Below are positions 42,468 to 50,240 of a DNA stretch of 64,000 nucleotides, one piece after another. The position numbers were made by a program, and so were the translations under genes. Source of the DNA: an uncultured Prevotella sp. (GTDB lineage Bacteria; Bacteroidota; Bacteroidia; Bacteroidales; Bacteroidaceae); contig UQFS01000003.1 of assembly GCA_900540375.1 (NCBI GenBank), positions 1 through 64,000 on the forward strand, given 5' to 3'. Below the pieces are notes generated by a model. It was not told where the DNA came from. It saw nothing but the letters and a program-made list of their open reading frames with translations, and did not search any database. Every line of letters starts with the position of its first letter. The first letter of the stretch is position 1.

Positions 42468-43844
42468 ATGAAATATAATACCTTTACGCTGTTCAACGGA
42501 CTGCGCATCATCCATCTGCCCTCCACCGCGCCCGTGGTCTACTGCGGCTATCAGATCAACGCCGGCTCTCGCAACGAAGACGCCGGTGAAGAGGGGCTCG
42601 CACACTTCTGTGAGCACACGACTTTCAAGGGCACACAGCGGCGACATGCACTCGATATACTGAACTGTCTGGAGAGTGTCGGCGGGGACCTCAACGCGTT
42701 CACCAACAAGGAGGACACCACCTACTACGCCGCTATCCTCAAGGACCACATGCCCCGGGCCGTGGACTTGCTCACCGACATTGTCTTCCACTCGACCTAT
42801 CCCCAGCAGGAAATCGACAAGGAGGTGGAGGTGATCTGTGATGAGATCGAGAGCTACAACGACTCACCGGCCGAACTCATCTACGACGAGTTTGAAAACC
42901 TCGTCTTCCGCGGTCATCCCTTAGGCCATAACATCCTCGGTACTGCCGACCGCGTGCGCAGCTATGTCACCGCTGACGCGCTGCGCTTTACGCGCCGCTA
43001 CTACCGGCCCGACAATGCTGTCTTCTTCGCCTACGGTGACGTGGATTTCTACCGCCTCGTGCGTCTGCTCGACAAAGCGACGAAGGACTTGAACACCCGA
43101 AAGGGTGCAGATCAAGACCGGCTGCTACTTTCTTCTGCTTCTTCCTCGTCCGATACATCAGCAGCCCCATCTGAGCAACTGCGACAAAAAGAGGAAGAGG
43201 TCAAAAGCGGCGCCAGCAACCTTCTACACCAAAAAGATAAGAAGGCCGAAAACGCCTTGGAAGGCAAACTGCGACAAAAAGATGAATTGTTGTCAGGTAG
43301 CACGTATATCATTGATAAACAGACGCATCAGGCTCATGTAATGGTCGGACACAGAGCTTATGACGTGCATGACAACCGCAGAATCGCTCTCTATCTGCTT
43401 AACAACATCATCGGCGGACCGGGAATGAACGCTAAGCTCAACCTCGCACTGCGGGAGCGCAACGGACTCGTCTATACCGTGGAGAGCACAATGGTCAGCT
43501 ATGGCGACACGGGAATATGGAGCGTGTACTTCGGTTGTGATGAGCACGACATCAAACGGTGCCTCCGGCTGACACGTGGTGTAGTAGAGAAGTTCATCAA
43601 CCAACCATTGACTGAGCGTCAGCTCCACGCCGCAAAGAAGCAGATCAAAGGGCAGATCGGTGTGGCATGCGACAACCGTGAGAACTTTGCCCTGGACTTC
43701 GGCAAGAGCTTCCTCCACTATGGTTGGAAGAAAGACGTCACCGCGCTCTACGAGAAAGTCGACGCCGTGACAGCGGAACAGATCCAGCAGGCGGCAGCAG
43801 ACATCATAGCACCGGAGAGGTGGACCACGTTGATATATAAATAG
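42468..43844 (+). CDS. M16-family zinc peptidase with repetitive linker
   Basis: A 458-residue peptidase of the insulinase/processing-peptidase family. The inverted zinc motif HFCEH is at residues 46-50, with the downstream glutamate in EVEVICDEIESYNDSP. Two M16 domains are joined by a hydrophilic linker at about residues 205-282, which includes SSASSSSDTS and a 15-residue repeat beginning LRQKEEE, LHQKDKK and LRQKDEL at 238, 253 and 268. No signal peptide is seen, so it may be cytosolic. The start at 42468 (MKYNTFTLFNGLRIIHLPS) fits the family N-terminus. Confidence 0.9.
   Translation: MKYNTFTLFNGLRIIHLPSTAPVVYCGYQINAGSRNEDAGEEGLAHFCEHTTFKGTQRRHALDILNCLESVGGDLNAFTNKEDTTYYAAILKDHMPRAVDLLTDIVFHSTYPQQEIDKEVEVICDEIESYNDSPAELIYDEFENLVFRGHPLGHNILGTADRVRSYVTADALRFTRRYYRPDNAVFFAYGDVDFYRLVRLLDKATKDLNTRKGADQDRLLLSSASSSSDTSAAPSEQLRQKEEEVKSGASNLLHQKDKKAENALEGKLRQKDELLSGSTYIIDKQTHQAHVMVGHRAYDVHDNRRIALYLLNNIIGGPGMNAKLNLALRERNGLVYTVESTMVSYGDTGIWSVYFGCDEHDIKRCLRLTRGVVEKFINQPLTERQLHAAKKQIKGQIGVACDNRENFALDFGKSFLHYGWKKDVTALYEKVDAVTAEQIQQAAADIIAPERWTTLIYK
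43179..43313 (+). repeat. In-frame 45-bp tandem repeat inside the M16 gene
   Basis: Units start at 43179, 43224 and 43269, each beginning CTGCGACAAAAAGA or CTACACCAAAAAGA. The first dozen bases are conserved and the rest diverged. Each unit encodes 15 residues of the linker between the two peptidase domains. Confidence 0.7.
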
Positions 43845-43857
43845 CGCCCTTCCCTGA

Positions 43858-43875
43858 CCCTCCCCAAGGGGAGGG
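43858..43875 (+). terminator. Short hairpin after the M16 gene
   Basis: 8-bp arms CCCTCCCC/GGGGAGGG with only two bases between (43858-43865 with 43868-43875), 14 bp after the stop codon. No T-run; could be part of a repeated intergenic motif, since a related CCCCCTCCCTTGGAAGGGG occurs at 47256-47274. Confidence 0.4.
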
Positions 43876-44018
43876 AATGGCGAAACCCGTAGAGGATGAG
43901 ACCTAGCGGTTTTGATGTAGGGGCTGCCTTTATGGCTGTCCTACCCCCCCGGATGGCAAAACTATAACTAAAAGGAACCGAGCATAAGAGTATCACAGTC
44001 CAAGTTGCAAGCAGCATC

Positions 44019-44400
44019 TTTTGTTGGATAAACTGACATTTTTCCGCCCAAATACAGGCGATTTTCTGAAACAAGACCCTCCTTGGCCCGAATTTCGCGA
44101 ATTTTGGCGGTTTTTTATAAAGTACTGAGAAACAACATCTTATAGAAATCACGTTCTTCTTGCAAACACGAAAAGGTACTTTGAGCAGAAATTCTCTAGA
44201 GAATTTCTGCTCAAAGTACCTTTTTCATCGTGTCATCTCGCCTTTCTGACCACATCAGAAAAGCACTTTGACCATGTAAAACTACCGAGTTGATGGCATC
44301 AACTCACCGTTTTCATCTCTTCATTGTGCAATTTTGCTGTTTTCACTCTCCTTTTTGCGTTATTCTCTCTCCCCGCTTTCTCTGGATTGAAAGTTCTCGC
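44019..44400. repeat. Degenerate 22-bp-period array on both sides of the palindrome
   Basis: TTTTC/TTTTG-type blocks recur at about 44019, 44040 and 44062, then after the palindrome at about 44222, 44243, 44267, 44310, 44332, 44353 and 44377. Most steps are 21-22 bp. Units between the blocks are strongly diverged. The array reaches to within about 30 bp of the wbqC-like stop codon at 44426. Nothing here looks coding. Confidence 0.45.
44171..44224. terminator. Perfect 54-bp palindrome between convergent genes
   Basis: Arms of 27 bp (44171-44197 with 44198-44224) match without any mismatch and without a loop. The outer ends are AAAAGG and CCTTTT, so transcripts from either side would end in a long hairpin followed by T residues. 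An imperfect copy of the outer part (AAAAGCACTTTGACC) lies at 44260-44274. Confidence 0.8.
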
Positions 44401-44425
44401 AGTACTACTTTTGTCAGAAAAAACA

Positions 44426-45100
44426 TCAAAGGAAAAGCACGGCTTCGTTGCCTTCATTAAACAGCAGATCGAGAATACTGAGGTTAGGCAAGAAGCCGAA
44501 CTTCTGCTTGTAGACCTGGTAGTAAGGCTTGGGCTGAAAGTCAGCATCGGGCAATGGATGCTTCGGACGGATTACTTCACGATAATCAGCCCATTGTGTG
44601 CGATTATCAGCGATTCCATCGGTAGAAATTAAATTATCGTTGTAATTCTCAGCGGCGGTGGAATCGGGCAATTTGATGTACTCTTCTGTTCGTCTCAGTG
44701 TGGGATGGGTGTCCAACAACTCGCACATCTTTTCCGTGATGGCGAGGTCGTAGTCATAGAGAAACTGCCACCTCCTCTCGAAGAAGGGCCGTAGGTCGTC
44801 GGCATAGAACTCGAAGAAGGGACTCTCACCGTAGGCTGAGACGAGGGCATTCCAGTGGAGATGGCGCCAGGCACCATGGTCGCTGATGCGTATGTCGCAC
44901 ATCTCGCATTTCAAGCCGTCGTAGCGCTCGATGGGAACGGTAAGCGCCTGGGTACCCTGCGTCGTGGCGATGACGCAGCGGTTGCGATAGGTCTGCTTGA
45001 TGAAGTGGTCGTGCTGCTCGATATAGCAAAGGCCATAGCGATAGAGCTTCTGATACCATTGCACGGGGCCAAAATAGGTGGCGGAGAGAAGAGCTTTCAA
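44426..45100 (-). CDS. WbqC-like family protein
   Basis: A 224-residue WbqC-like protein. It begins at a TTG (45100) giving MKALLSATYFGPVQWYQKLYR, a usual WbqC N-terminus; no ATG is available nearby. Conserved segments include YIEQHDHFIKQTYRNRCVIATTQGTQALTVPI, HLHWNALVSAYGESPFFEFY and the C-terminal FGFLPNLSILDLLFNEGNEA. WbqC proteins occur in O-antigen clusters but are widespread in Bacteroidetes with lepB; the reaction is unknown. The start codon lies inside a 7-bp-period repeat. Confidence 0.87.
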   Translation of the reverse strand: MKALLSATYFGPVQWYQKLYRYGLCYIEQHDHFIKQTYRNRCVIATTQGTQALTVPIERYDGLKCEMCDIRISDHGAWRHLHWNALVSAYGESPFFEFYADDLRPFFERRWQFLYDYDLAITEKMCELLDTHPTLRRTEEYIKLPDSTAAENYNDNLISTDGIADNRTQWADYREVIRPKHPLPDADFQPKPYYQVYKQKFGFLPNLSILDLLFNEGNEAVLFL

Positions 45101-45132
45101 TGTTGAATGAGGAATGATGAGTGATAAATGAA
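45098..45132. repeat. 7-bp-period repeat at the wbqC-like start
   Basis: Five heptamers on the plus strand: CAATGTT, GAATGAG, GAATGAT, GAGTGAT, AAATGAA. The TTG initiator (minus strand, 45100-45098) is inside the first. Similar to the arrays at 47174-47215 and 53358-53429. Confidence 0.7.
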
Positions 45133-45213
45133 GAGAAGAGCCGCTGCACAACAGCGGAAAACCCAACGGTTGCACGTAATACAAGACGGTTTCGGGGAAC
45201 CGCGGAAAGCGTT

Positions 45214-45642
45214 TTAGAGCGTGATGCGGTAGGCTTTCCCCACGATCTGATGGAGATGTACGAGGGTTTGTCCCTGTCCGGTGTTGACGAGATAGATCTT
45301 GCAGTCCATGCAACGGCACTTATGACAGCAGCGCAGAGGGATGCGGAAGCGGTCCTTGTCCAGCCGTATGGTGTCGCCGGGAAGCGCCTCTATGCGTCCG
45401 ATGTTCATCGGGCTGTCGGCATAGCGGCTGGTGACATGCCAGTCGGGATAGTACAGCACCAGGTCACCCCTTTGGAAATTGTCATGCACCAGCTTGTTCA
45501 CCACCACACGATCGCCCTTATGGTATTGGTTACCGTACTCGGAAGGGAGTGTGCAGACGGCAAAGGCAAAGGCATGCACGGCCACCACGAAAGCAGTGGT
45601 GAGACACAGCGCAATGACAAATTTCAGCGTTTGCTTCAGCAA
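45214..45642 (-). CDS. Signal-peptidase-I-like protein lacking catalytic residues
   Basis: A 142-residue S26-fold protein from a TTG at 45642 (LLKQTLKFVIALCLTTAFVVAVHAF), giving one N-terminal membrane helix. The box LPSEYGNQYHKGDRVVVNK aligns with the serine box of LepB but has Tyr in place of the nucleophile serine, and IGRIEALPGD aligns with the lysine box (YVKRCVGLPG in LepB) with Gly replacing the lysine. Near the C-terminus is a cysteine cluster (RCCHKCRCMDC, residues 104-114) absent from LepB. It lies between lepB and the WbqC-like gene and may act as a partner or binding protein rather than a protease. Confidence 0.82.
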   Translation of the reverse strand: MLKQTLKFVIALCLTTAFVVAVHAFAFAVCTLPSEYGNQYHKGDRVVVNKLVHDNFQRGDLVLYYPDWHVTSRYADSPMNIGRIEALPGDTIRLDKDRFRIPLRCCHKCRCMDCKIYLVNTGQGQTLVHLHQIVGKAYRITL

Positions 45643-45648
45643 GATCTC

Positions 45649-45666
45649 TATATATAATAAGGAGTG
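45649..45666. repeat. AT-rich element, lepB copy
   Basis: Plus-strand TATATATAATAAGGAGTGA-type sequence in the 80-bp gap between lepB and the signal-peptidase-like gene, ending 7 bp upstream of that gene's TTG. Confidence 0.55.
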
Positions 45667-45722
45667 AACCAAAACGGAAGAGCCACGGCACGCCACGATG
45701 GGCGTGTCATGGCTGGCCGATA

Positions 45723-47168
45723 TTACTTGATGTTGTCTACCCAGCGGAAGAGCCGGTTCCATCGGATGCCACTGAAACCATGGCGGTCGGGATCGGAACT
45801 CCACCAGATGAAGATAGGCTTGCCCACGATATGGTCTTCAGGTACGAAGCCCCAGTAGCGTGAGTCCTCGGAGTTGTGGCGGTTGTCGCCCATCATCCAG
45901 TAATAGTCCATCTTGAATGTATAGCTGTTGGCAGGCTTGCCGTTGATATAGATGCGGTTGTTTTTCACCACCAGATCGTTGTGCTCATAGACACGGATGG
46001 GGCGCTCATAGATGGCAATGTTGTCCATGTTGAGCTTGACCGTGGCTCCCTTCTTCGGAATCCAGATCGGCCCGTAGTTGTCGCGCGTCCATCCCGTGAC
46101 CATATTCATCGGGTAGAGATCACCGGTGACAGCGTCGTTGACGATATGGATGCTGGCTACGAGATCCTTGCGGTGGGAGAGATAGTTCACCGCATGCTTG
46201 GTCAGCGGCATGGCACCACCCTGATTGAGATAGCCCAAGTCTTCCATGGAGATGCCTAAGTCTTTCAGTACGTCGTCGGGCAGATCACGCTTGAGCTTGA
46301 CATGATAGAAGTACTGCACGTTGTCCGGCTCCTTGTTGGGTTTGCCATTGAGGTAGACGATGCGGTTCTTGATCTGCAGTGTCTGCCCCGGCAGACCGAC
46401 GCAGCGCTTGACATAGTTCTCGCGGCGGTCGGTGGGACGGTGGTCGATCATACCATATTGCACCGGGTTTTGCTGGATATAGCTGCGGCCCAGGTTATAG
46501 ATCATATTGAAGTAGTCGAGTTGTCCCTGGCGGTTGAGCGTTGCCGGATTGATGGGATTTGGGGTCTGATTATGGTAGAGTTCCATACCATAGTCGTAGC
46601 ACATTGTGTAGTAGCTGTTGGCGAACTGCTCCTCGGTGAGGATGGTGTCACCGGCAGGATAGTTGAAGACTACGATGTCGTTGAGTTTCACATGGCCCAA
46701 GCCTTTCACGCGGCGATAGTCCCAGTGCGGCCACTCGATGTAGCTCTTGGTATGGATGATGGGCAGCGTGTGCTGCGTGAGTGGCATGGTAAGCGGTGTC
46801 TCAGGGATGCGGGGACCGTAGCTGAGCTTGGAAACAAAGAGGTAGTCGCCCGTGAGCAAGCTCTTCTCCAGCGAACTCGACGGGATGACATAGTTCTGGA
46901 AAGCGAAAAGGTTGATGAAGTACACGGCCACGAGGGCGAAGACCAGCGCGTCGACCCAGCTCATGATGAAGCGCACGGGACCCTCGGCGTCTTTCCACCA
47001 GGCCCAACGAATTTTTTTGGTGATATAGTTATCGAAGATGAACGGGACGATGATCAGTCCCAGCCAACTCTTCACCCACAGGAGGAAGAGCAGATAGAGC
47101 GCAGTGACCACGCCAAACTTGATCCACTGCTTCTTCATGTTCATCTTAGCTTTTTCCTTATCTATCAT
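45723..47168 (-). CDS. lepB: Signal peptidase I
   Basis: A 481-residue leader peptidase that removes signal peptides from exported proteins. Two N-terminal membrane segments (about 17-45 and 68-88) anchor it. The serine nucleophile is Ser99 in NYVIPSSSLEKSL, followed by TGDYLFVSK; the general-base lysine is Lys254 in NYVKRCVGLPG; box E is MMGDNRHNSEDSRYWGFVP. The long inserts between boxes are characteristic of Bacteroidetes. The gene is 117 bp after dapB and starts beside a 7-bp-period repeat. Confidence 0.95.
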   Translation of the reverse strand: MIDKEKAKMNMKKQWIKFGVVTALYLLFLLWVKSWLGLIIVPFIFDNYITKKIRWAWWKDAEGPVRFIMSWVDALVFALVAVYFINLFAFQNYVIPSSSLEKSLLTGDYLFVSKLSYGPRIPETPLTMPLTQHTLPIIHTKSYIEWPHWDYRRVKGLGHVKLNDIVVFNYPAGDTILTEEQFANSYYTMCYDYGMELYHNQTPNPINPATLNRQGQLDYFNMIYNLGRSYIQQNPVQYGMIDHRPTDRRENYVKRCVGLPGQTLQIKNRIVYLNGKPNKEPDNVQYFYHVKLKRDLPDDVLKDLGISMEDLGYLNQGGAMPLTKHAVNYLSHRKDLVASIHIVNDAVTGDLYPMNMVTGWTRDNYGPIWIPKKGATVKLNMDNIAIYERPIRVYEHNDLVVKNNRIYINGKPANSYTFKMDYYWMMGDNRHNSEDSRYWGFVPEDHIVGKPIFIWWSSDPDRHGFSGIRWNRLFRWVDNIK

Positions 47169-47173
47169 ATACT

Positions 47174-47215
47174 AATTACGAATTACGAGTTATGAATTAC
47201 GAGTTACGAGTTATC
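47174..47215. repeat. 7-bp-period repeat upstream of lepB
   Basis: Six heptamers: AATTACG, AATTACG, AGTTATG, AATTACG, AGTTACG, AGTTATC. The array ends 6 bp before the lepB start codon on the minus strand. Confidence 0.85.
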
Positions 47216-47285
47216 CCGCTATCAATTATCCACTTACCATTTAAGGATTGCTTTTCCCCCTCCCTTGGAAGGGGCTATGGGTGGG

Positions 47286-48041
47286 CTAAAACTTAAACAG
47301 ATCGCTCGTGGTGAGCAGTCCATTATGGTCTTTGGTGAACTCGGCGGCGAGAACGGCACCGAACGCAAAGCCCTTGCGGCTGTGAGCGTCGTGGGTGATG
47401 GTGATGCCGTCAGCCTCAGAATCGTAAGCGATGGAGTGGATGCCGGGCACCTCGTCGTGACGGATGCTGTCGACAAGCAGTTCGTCGGACTTGTGATCCT
47501 CCGTTCCGTCGACGTGGCCGTCGTCCCATACGGTAGTGCCGGCCTTCCACGACTTCTTGCGGTCGAGGTTGTCGATGATGTCCTCAGCCAAGGTGATGGC
47601 CGTGCCCGACGGAGCGTCGAGCTTATGGATATGGTGAGTCTCGGTCATCTTCACGTCGTACTGTGGGAACTGGTTCATGATTTTGGCCAGATACTTATTG
47701 ACGGCCGAGAAGATCGCTACGCCAATGGAGAAGTTGCTGGCCCAGAAGAGTGTCTGCTTGCCGTCCTTGCAGAGTGCCTCCACATCGGCTTTATGGTCTT
47801 TCATCCAGCCGGTGGAACCGCTCACCACCTTGACATTGTGGGCAAAGGCGCGCAGGTAGTTGCTGTAAGCTGCCGTAGGGTTTGTGAACTCAATGGCGAC
47901 GTCGGCCGACGCAAAGGCGGAGCTGTCGAAGTCGTCCTGGTTGCCGACATCAATCTTGCAAACAATCTCATGGCCACGCTCCAGGGCGATCTGCTCGATC
48001 ATATGTCCCATCTTGCCGTAGCCGATCAAAGCTATTTTCAT
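47286..48041 (-). CDS. dapB: 4-hydroxy-tetrahydrodipicolinate reductase
   Basis: A 251-residue reductase of the diaminopimelate/lysine pathway. NAD(P)H-binding IGYGKMGHMIEQIA at the N-terminus, substrate-binding ETHHIHKLDAPSGTAITLAE with catalytic His and Lys, and GFAFGAVLAAEF near the C-terminus. Slightly shorter than the E. coli enzyme, as in other Bacteroidetes. First gene of dapB-lepB-S26-like-wbqC-like. Confidence 0.95.
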   Translation of the reverse strand: MKIALIGYGKMGHMIEQIALERGHEIVCKIDVGNQDDFDSSAFASADVAIEFTNPTAAYSNYLRAFAHNVKVVSGSTGWMKDHKADVEALCKDGKQTLFWASNFSIGVAIFSAVNKYLAKIMNQFPQYDVKMTETHHIHKLDAPSGTAITLAEDIIDNLDRKKSWKAGTTVWDDGHVDGTEDHKSDELLVDSIRHDEVPGIHSIAYDSEADGITITHDAHSRKGFAFGAVLAAEFTKDHNGLLTTSDLFKF

Positions 48042-48066
48042 GTATTTCCGGAATTAAACGTTTCTG

Positions 48067-48074
48067 CAAAATTA
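48067..48074 (-). promoter_or_regulatory. Possible -7 box for dapB
   Basis: Minus-strand TAATTTTG (TAnnTTTG), 25 bp upstream of the dapB ATG. No -33 element at the right spacing. Confidence 0.45.
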
Positions 48075-48190
48075 GCGATTTTATAGCAAAAGCCGTTGTT
48101 TTTGTCGCTTAAATTATTCAAAATGAGCCACATTAGATACTTTTAACCGCAATACTGCCTTTGGTAACATCCTTTTAAAGAAAAAACATG

Positions 48191-48198
48191 TAACTTTG
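48191..48198 (+). promoter_or_regulatory. Possible -7 box for the PCMD lipoprotein operon
   Basis: TAACTTTG, 46 bp upstream of the ATG at 48245. No TTTG at the expected -33 position. Confidence 0.5.
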
Positions 48199-48244
48199 TA
48201 GATATTTTCGGACTATATATGCCATCACATAACACTTTCAAAGA

Positions 48245-49399
48245 ATGAACAAGTACTTCTACACACTGCCCTTGCTGGCTGCTACGCTGACGCTCAGTTC
48301 CTGCTTCAAAGAGGAACCGCTCAACAGCGAGTGCGACATCACGCACGTGAGTCTGCACACCGACAACCCCTTAGCTTCTTTCTATCAGCTGTCCGACACT
48401 GCTAAGGATGTGCTGTCCACCGACAGCCTCATCTCCTTTGAGGTAAGACGCGAACACGAGTCTGACCTCAGCCTGCTCACACCGACATTGCGGCTGACAC
48501 CGGGTGCCAAGGCAGTGATGACCAGCAGCGAGGTCGACAAGAAGAATGGTGGGAAGTGGCACTATCAGGTGGTCTCGGAGGACGGACACTGGCACCGCGA
48601 CTACACGGTAGAGATCAGACCCATGGCACGCATGACCAACGACACGGTGAAATTCGACTTCGAGCACTACGAACTGGAGCCGCGTGGCAAGTATTACGTC
48701 TGGCATATCCTGCGCAACGATGGCAGCAGCGCGGGTGACTGGGCCAACGGCAGCCCTGGTTTCAGCCTCAGCATGGGCTCTGCCAAACCCGACGAATATC
48801 CGACGGCACCGCTAATCAACGGCTATGACGGTGCGGCCGTGAAGCTCACCACACGCAGCACGGGACCTTTCGGCGCTATGGTCAACAAGCGACTCGCTGC
48901 CGGAAACCTCTTCATCGGCACCTTCGACATGGCCAGTGCGCTGACAGATGCTATGAAGGCTACACACTTCGGACAGGTCTTCGACCGACAGCCGATGACG
49001 CTCACGGGCTACTATACCTATCAACCGGGAGCTACCTTCCAGGATCCCAAGGGCAACGCCGTGGCTGACCGCACCGACCAGGCCGCCATCTACGCCGTGC
49101 TCTACCGCAACCACGACGACCAAGGCAACGCCGTCACGCTCTACGGCGACAACGTGAAGACAAGTCCGCAGATCGTCGCCATCGCTGACATGGGCATGGT
49201 GAAACCCACAGATAAGTGGACACCATTCTCCATCGACTTTAAATTTCTCTGCGACCTCGACCTTGATCTACTCAAGCAGCGCGGCTACAGCCTCACCATC
49301 GTCTTCTCGTCCAGTGCCGACGGTGACCAGTTTGAGGGAGCCATCGGCTCTACGCTCTGCGTCGATAAAGTGAGACTGGCATGCAAGAAAGAACAATAA
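48245..49399 (+). CDS. PCMD-domain lipoprotein
   Basis: A 384-residue lipoprotein with lipobox TLSSC. An N-terminal beta domain of about 120 residues (ECDITHVSLH, DLSLLTPTLRLTPGAKA) is followed by a putative carbohydrate metabolism domain (PCMD), recognisable by WANGSPGFSLSMGSAKPDEYPTAP, TTRSTGPFGAMVNKRLAAGNLF and the terminal GAIGSTLCVDKVRL. The family is typical of Bacteroidetes surface lipoproteins; its ligand is not established. It is first in a three-gene unit with a beta-barrel protein (13 bp) and a calycin-like protein. Confidence 0.82.
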   Translation: MNKYFYTLPLLAATLTLSSCFKEEPLNSECDITHVSLHTDNPLASFYQLSDTAKDVLSTDSLISFEVRREHESDLSLLTPTLRLTPGAKAVMTSSEVDKKNGGKWHYQVVSEDGHWHRDYTVEIRPMARMTNDTVKFDFEHYELEPRGKYYVWHILRNDGSSAGDWANGSPGFSLSMGSAKPDEYPTAPLINGYDGAAVKLTTRSTGPFGAMVNKRLAAGNLFIGTFDMASALTDAMKATHFGQVFDRQPMTLTGYYTYQPGATFQDPKGNAVADRTDQAAIYAVLYRNHDDQGNAVTLYGDNVKTSPQIVAIADMGMVKPTDKWTPFSIDFKFLCDLDLDLLKQRGYSLTIVFSSSADGDQFEGAIGSTLCVDKVRLACKKEQ

Positions 49400-49412
49400 T
49401 CTCTTAGACACC

Positions 49413-50180
49413 ATGACGATGAACAAGATAAAAGCACTGTCCCTCATGCTCCTGCTCGCCCTTGCCGCTAACGCTCAGGCCAAAGGACTGATGGACAACC
49501 TGGAACTGAAAATGCATCTCGGCTACAACATCGGTGGTACGGCACCCGTGGGTATGCCGGCATCAATACGCCGTCTCAACAGCTACACGCTGCAACCTAA
49601 CCTGGTGCTCGGCGTAGAGGCAGACAAAGCGCTCGACGACCGCTGGGGACTGACACTCGGTTTGCAAATAGAAAACAAAGGCATGAACGAGGACGCACGC
49701 GTGAAGAACTACCACGAGGAAGTGGTGCGTGGCGGTGAGAAGCTCGCCGGTATGTTCACCGGCGACGTCACGACAGAGGTGACGGAGTGGATGCTCACCA
49801 TCCCTCTGCACGCCCGTTGGCAGGCTACGAACCGTCTTTCGCTCCACGCCGGACCTTATCTCTCGGTGCTCACCCAGCGCAAGTTCACGGGCTACGCCCA
49901 CGACGGCTATCTGCGTGTAAGCGATCCTACGGGTGCCAAGGTGATTCTCGGTGGCGACGAGAGCACGCGCGGCGACTATGACTTCAGCGACGACATGCGT
50001 CACCTGCAATGGGGCGTGGATGTCGGCGGAGAGTATCGCATCTGGCAGCGCACGGCGATCTTTGCCAACCTCAGCTGGGGACTCAGCGGCATCCACCACA
50101 GCGCTTTCACAGCCGTAGAGCAGACGCTCTACCCTATCTACGCCTCTGTGGGCGTAAGCTATCGGCTCAAACATCGGTAA
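49413..50180 (+). CDS. Outer membrane beta-barrel protein
   Basis: A 255-residue protein with a signal peptide ending AANAQA and alternating amphipathic strands ending in an aromatic-rich last strand (YPIYASVGVSYRLKHR). The pattern (KMHLGYNIGGTAPVG, WGLTLGLQIENKGM, LSLHAGPYLSVLTQRKFTG) matches the PorT/OMP_b-brl class of 8- to 10-strand barrels. A specific role is unknown; the adjoining PCMD and calycin-like proteins suggest a shared envelope function. Confidence 0.85.
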   Translation: MTMNKIKALSLMLLLALAANAQAKGLMDNLELKMHLGYNIGGTAPVGMPASIRRLNSYTLQPNLVLGVEADKALDDRWGLTLGLQIENKGMNEDARVKNYHEEVVRGGEKLAGMFTGDVTTEVTEWMLTIPLHARWQATNRLSLHAGPYLSVLTQRKFTGYAHDGYLRVSDPTGAKVILGGDESTRGDYDFSDDMRHLQWGVDVGGEYRIWQRTAIFANLSWGLSGIHHSAFTAVEQTLYPIYASVGVSYRLKHR

Positions 50181-50240
50181 ATCATTGAAATCAGAAACAT
50201 ATATTATTATTAGTTCTTTCTAAAGTAAAAGGTTTAAATT

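Noticed and set aside
43748..44152. 134-codon minus-strand frame after the M16 gene
   Set aside because: It overlaps the 3' end of the M16 gene and then runs through the repeat-rich intergenic region; the translation looks random.
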